A stretch of DNA of 64,000 nt from Diabrotica undecimpunctata (Eukaryota > Arthropoda > Insecta > Coleoptera > Chrysomelidae), in assembly GCF_040954645.1 (NCBI RefSeq), contig NC_092803.1, positions 15,687,230 through 15,751,229 on the forward strand, read 5' to 3'. Under the pieces are notes generated by a model, which did no database searches, was not told where the DNA came from, and saw only the letters and a list, made by a program, of their open reading frames with translations. Positions 61,505 through 64,000 of the stretch are shown in pieces; the stretch's first letter is position 1, and every line of letters starts with the position of its first letter. A program made the position numbers and the translations under genes.

Positions 61505-61685
61505 CGATGTTGTTCTGGGTCTTCCTCTTCTTCTCTGACCAATGGGTCATCAATGAAGACATGAGAAATATGGGAATACATGCTTGGCAGAGGAAGGCAG
61601 TGGATAGGGATGACTGAAGAGAAATTCTTGAGGAGGCTAGGACCATGCAGGGTTGTAAAGCTAGAATAATAACAATTTCTAAGCT
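61505..61685 (+). mobile_element. LINE C-terminal scrap
   Basis: The plus strand reads HEDMRNMGIHAWQRKAVDRD and DWREILEEARTMQGC, the C-terminal end of an endonuclease/RT LINE, preceded by broken GRPRKR-like sequence. Confidence 0.55.
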
Positions 61686-61837
61686 TTTTCTAATATTTTT
61701 GAGTTCATTAATCATATTTTTTATTTAAAATATAACTTTGTTATTAATACTTAGCGATGCATATATTTGTATTTTTAGGTTTCATCTCAAATGAACCAAA
61801 AACCGAAAGTTTTATGATCAGAGATACTATTGACTCC

Positions 61838-62047
61838 ATTTAAATGGGAATAAGCCACAATTAAAGGTTAAAATACGTTTATTGACGTTTCAATTTCCAC
61901 TTCGGAAATCGTTCTCAAAGTATTTTGAGAACGATTTCCGAAGTGGAAATTGAAACGTCAATAAACGTATTTTAACCTTTAATTGTGGCTTATTCCCATT
62001 TAAATAGTAATTAATTTAAAATACCACAAGAAAATAGCTTCAGAACA
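61838..62047. mobile_element. 210-bp insertion made of a perfect palindrome plus tail, 14-bp duplication
   Basis: ATACTATTGACTCC occurs at 61824-61837 and again at 62048-62061. Between them lie two identical 82-nt inverted arms (61838-61919 and 61924-62005, loop GTAT) and a 42-nt AT-rich tail. Each arm carries ATTTCC..GGAAAT followed by TGAAACGTC, resembling the 3' half of a hammerhead core. The long duplication argues for retrotransposition rather than cut-and-paste. Confidence 0.85.
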
Positions 62048-62061
62048 ATACTATTGACTCC

Positions 62062-64000
62062 AGTTCGGTGATTTATTGTCTTATAATTGTAAATTTTTCC
62101 CTTTGATGATGAACAATTGATAATGTAAGTATGTACGTTGACAAAAAGACGAAGAATACTTATTGTTAATAATATCTAGTGTATAAGTATATATGTATTT
62201 TTGATGACTGCTCCTATATGACATGTTCTCAAGGTTTCATAATTATTCATTTTTCAGTAAATTTTAAAATCATTTTTAATTAAACTTGAACAGAATCAAA
62301 TTTCAAGATTTTTTTTTCATGCTATTGAAGCTATATTCATCATATGATGAAGCTAGTTCAGAAGATAATATCGATTTTGATGATATTCCATATGCCGAAA
62401 GTGAGGTTTCACTTGGTATTCTGAGGACATGGGCGAGAAGATTGAAGAAGAAATTCTAGGAGAGAGGGCACATTCACTGCACCAATGCCTGCAGGGACTA
62501 CTGATGCAATAGGACCAATTGCAATCTTAAGCACTGTGACTGCAGTTGATGGGCTCATTCACTAATGAGGAACAACCAGAAATTCTCCTTTTAGAATGAC
62601 CAATCAACCTGTTCTACCAAAAAAAGGTGATTTGTGGTTGTGCAATACAATGGCCACCCAGGCAAGATGGTATCCAATTTTGATGAGACATGAGATTCTT
62701 CAGTGACAGCTATAAAAAATAGTAGGAAGCATTGGATGTGGCCCAACCCACCAGATGAAATTTGGTATAAACTTAAACAAGTTGTGAACATTTTTGAAGG
62801 CCTGAAAAAGGTCTTTCCTAATAAATTCATTGTTAACTGTAAGAAATAAAAATTTTGTTTTTAAATAATTATAGATACCTACTCTTATACAATATGTTAA
62901 CTGTTTCAAATGACTTCTTTAGTAAGTTTAATTCAAGTTTTTATTGTGGCAACAATTTCCTTAATTAAACATTGATTTTGTAAAAAAATTATTTAGTGGA
63001 TTTTCCAATTTTTTTTGATTAGCAGTAATAGCTTGAGAGGTGAGAATATTACAGAAGATCTATTTATGATGTTTCCAATCTATTATATATGGAAGAAAGG
63101 TGATATACCATTCTCACCACCTTCCTGCAGTGAGAATAGTGCACATTAAAACAATTCATAGCACACCTCCCCAATGACTTAAAATTTTTTTCTTAACTGT
63201 AATTGAAAGTTCAGATGAGGAGCAGTATTGTGTGAAAAGTTCAATTTTCTAGCTGAAATAGCAAAAATGATACTAACTAAAATGTCAAAATTTGTACCAT
63301 TCTTGCCCAGGTTTATGGTACATACAGGTGCTGTGGCAATAGTAGCCGAGACACATTAATTTGAATTAAAAAAGTTGCTTTACACTGAGAATGAAGAAAC
63401 TACAATGGGCCTAATCCATTTGTACTTATCTCAAAATGTTTTATCATTTCATTTTAAATTTTTGCAATAAAAGGGGATGTTTAATTTCTAAATTTTTGCT
63501 GTTTCCTGGGTTATTTCACTTTGAATGGCTCTTATGGATATCTTTTATTCTTCATATAAATGAATGTTCCTACTATGCAAGTCTAGTGAACATCAACCAA
63601 TTTAGAATACCATAAAGGAATCAGCAAATATGACAACAAAACTGTACTGGAGACAATACACAAGAAAATAAACTAAAGAATATACTAGGTTATTAGAAAT
63701 ACCTGTTTAAACAAAACAAAGCACTAATTAACAGAACAGTATTAAAAAAGTTGGGAGATGTGCTTGCAAGGTTTAATATATTGTTCATGAAAGGATACTC
63801 AAGGAAATGCTATATATTATCTAATACATATAAAGCAAAATTATCCAAACTGTTCTGAAAATGTTGTACCTACGTATATGAAATCATTAGTAAAATCCAT
63901 AAAAAATGTATGGAACAATAGAAAACTTCCTTATAGGACTAATAAACCTAACCACTGGTATAGAACTGAAAGCCTAAATAAATAGTAAACTAGGAAACAC
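62062..64000. other. no gene recognised; possible decayed transposase tail
   Basis: The plus strand at 62600-62850 reads, with breaks, GDLWL, VQYNGHPGKMVSNFDET and MWPNPPDEIWYKLKQVV, which looks like a once-coding, transposase-associated C-terminal domain, but I cannot name it. The rest, including 63000-64000, shows no support for genes. No eIF5B exon was found here. Confidence 0.35.

Noticed and set aside
1..64000. CRISPR arrays, operons, ribosome binding sites
   Set aside because: The sequence is eukaryotic (GT-AG introns, LINEs, eIF5B). No regularly spaced identical repeats were seen.

Overview
The window is animal, almost certainly insect, nuclear DNA, and a beetle is my best guess (inference only). 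It is AT-rich. It has one intron-split housekeeping gene on the minus strand, surrounded and filled by remnants of many transposon families. Nothing prokaryotic was found: no operons, CRISPR arrays or recognisable rRNA or tRNA genes.

The gene is eIF5B, the translation initiation GTPase that joins ribosomal subunits. Fourteen exons on the minus strand, from 60451 down to 15455, join with perfect phase into 957 codons plus a stop. They cover the charged N-terminal part, the GTPase domain ([18 protein letters not shown]), domain II, domain III and the C-terminal domain IV. The amino-terminal exons were not found and probably lie beyond 64000. The coding parts total about 2.9 kb but occupy 45 kb. 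Two introns (15563-27316 and 29255-44793) hold most of the extra length, and the terminal 35-residue exon stands alone at 15455-15562.

Layout. Positions 1-15250, downstream of the gene, are a graveyard of LINE fragments, a BEL/Pao pol fragment, two Penelope-like (PLE) fragments in opposite orientation, an LTR with primer-binding site and gag remnant, a TA-flanked MITE and a hammerhead-like sequence. Positions 15455-29254 hold the last four exons plus LINE, Tc1 and inverted-repeat insertions. Positions 29255-44793 are the giant intron. It carries a mariner remnant, a three-level nested element (Tc1/mariner-group transposon > LINE > LINE) with target duplications at every level, a related MITE, a second related transposon with TIRs, and a PLE fragment with another hammerhead-like sequence. 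Positions 44794-60451 hold the remaining exons, a near-intact transposase ORF with DD82E spacing whose tail was replaced by a LINE insertion, a solo-LTR-like insertion and a Tigger/pogo element. Positions 60452-64000 carry LINE scraps and a perfect 82-bp-arm palindrome flanked by 14-bp direct repeats.

The clearest results are the complete exon model of the eIF5B C-terminal three quarters, insertion histories that can be read to the base because removing each insert restores the host element's reading frame, and three hammerhead-ribozyme-like motifs in PLE-type repeats.
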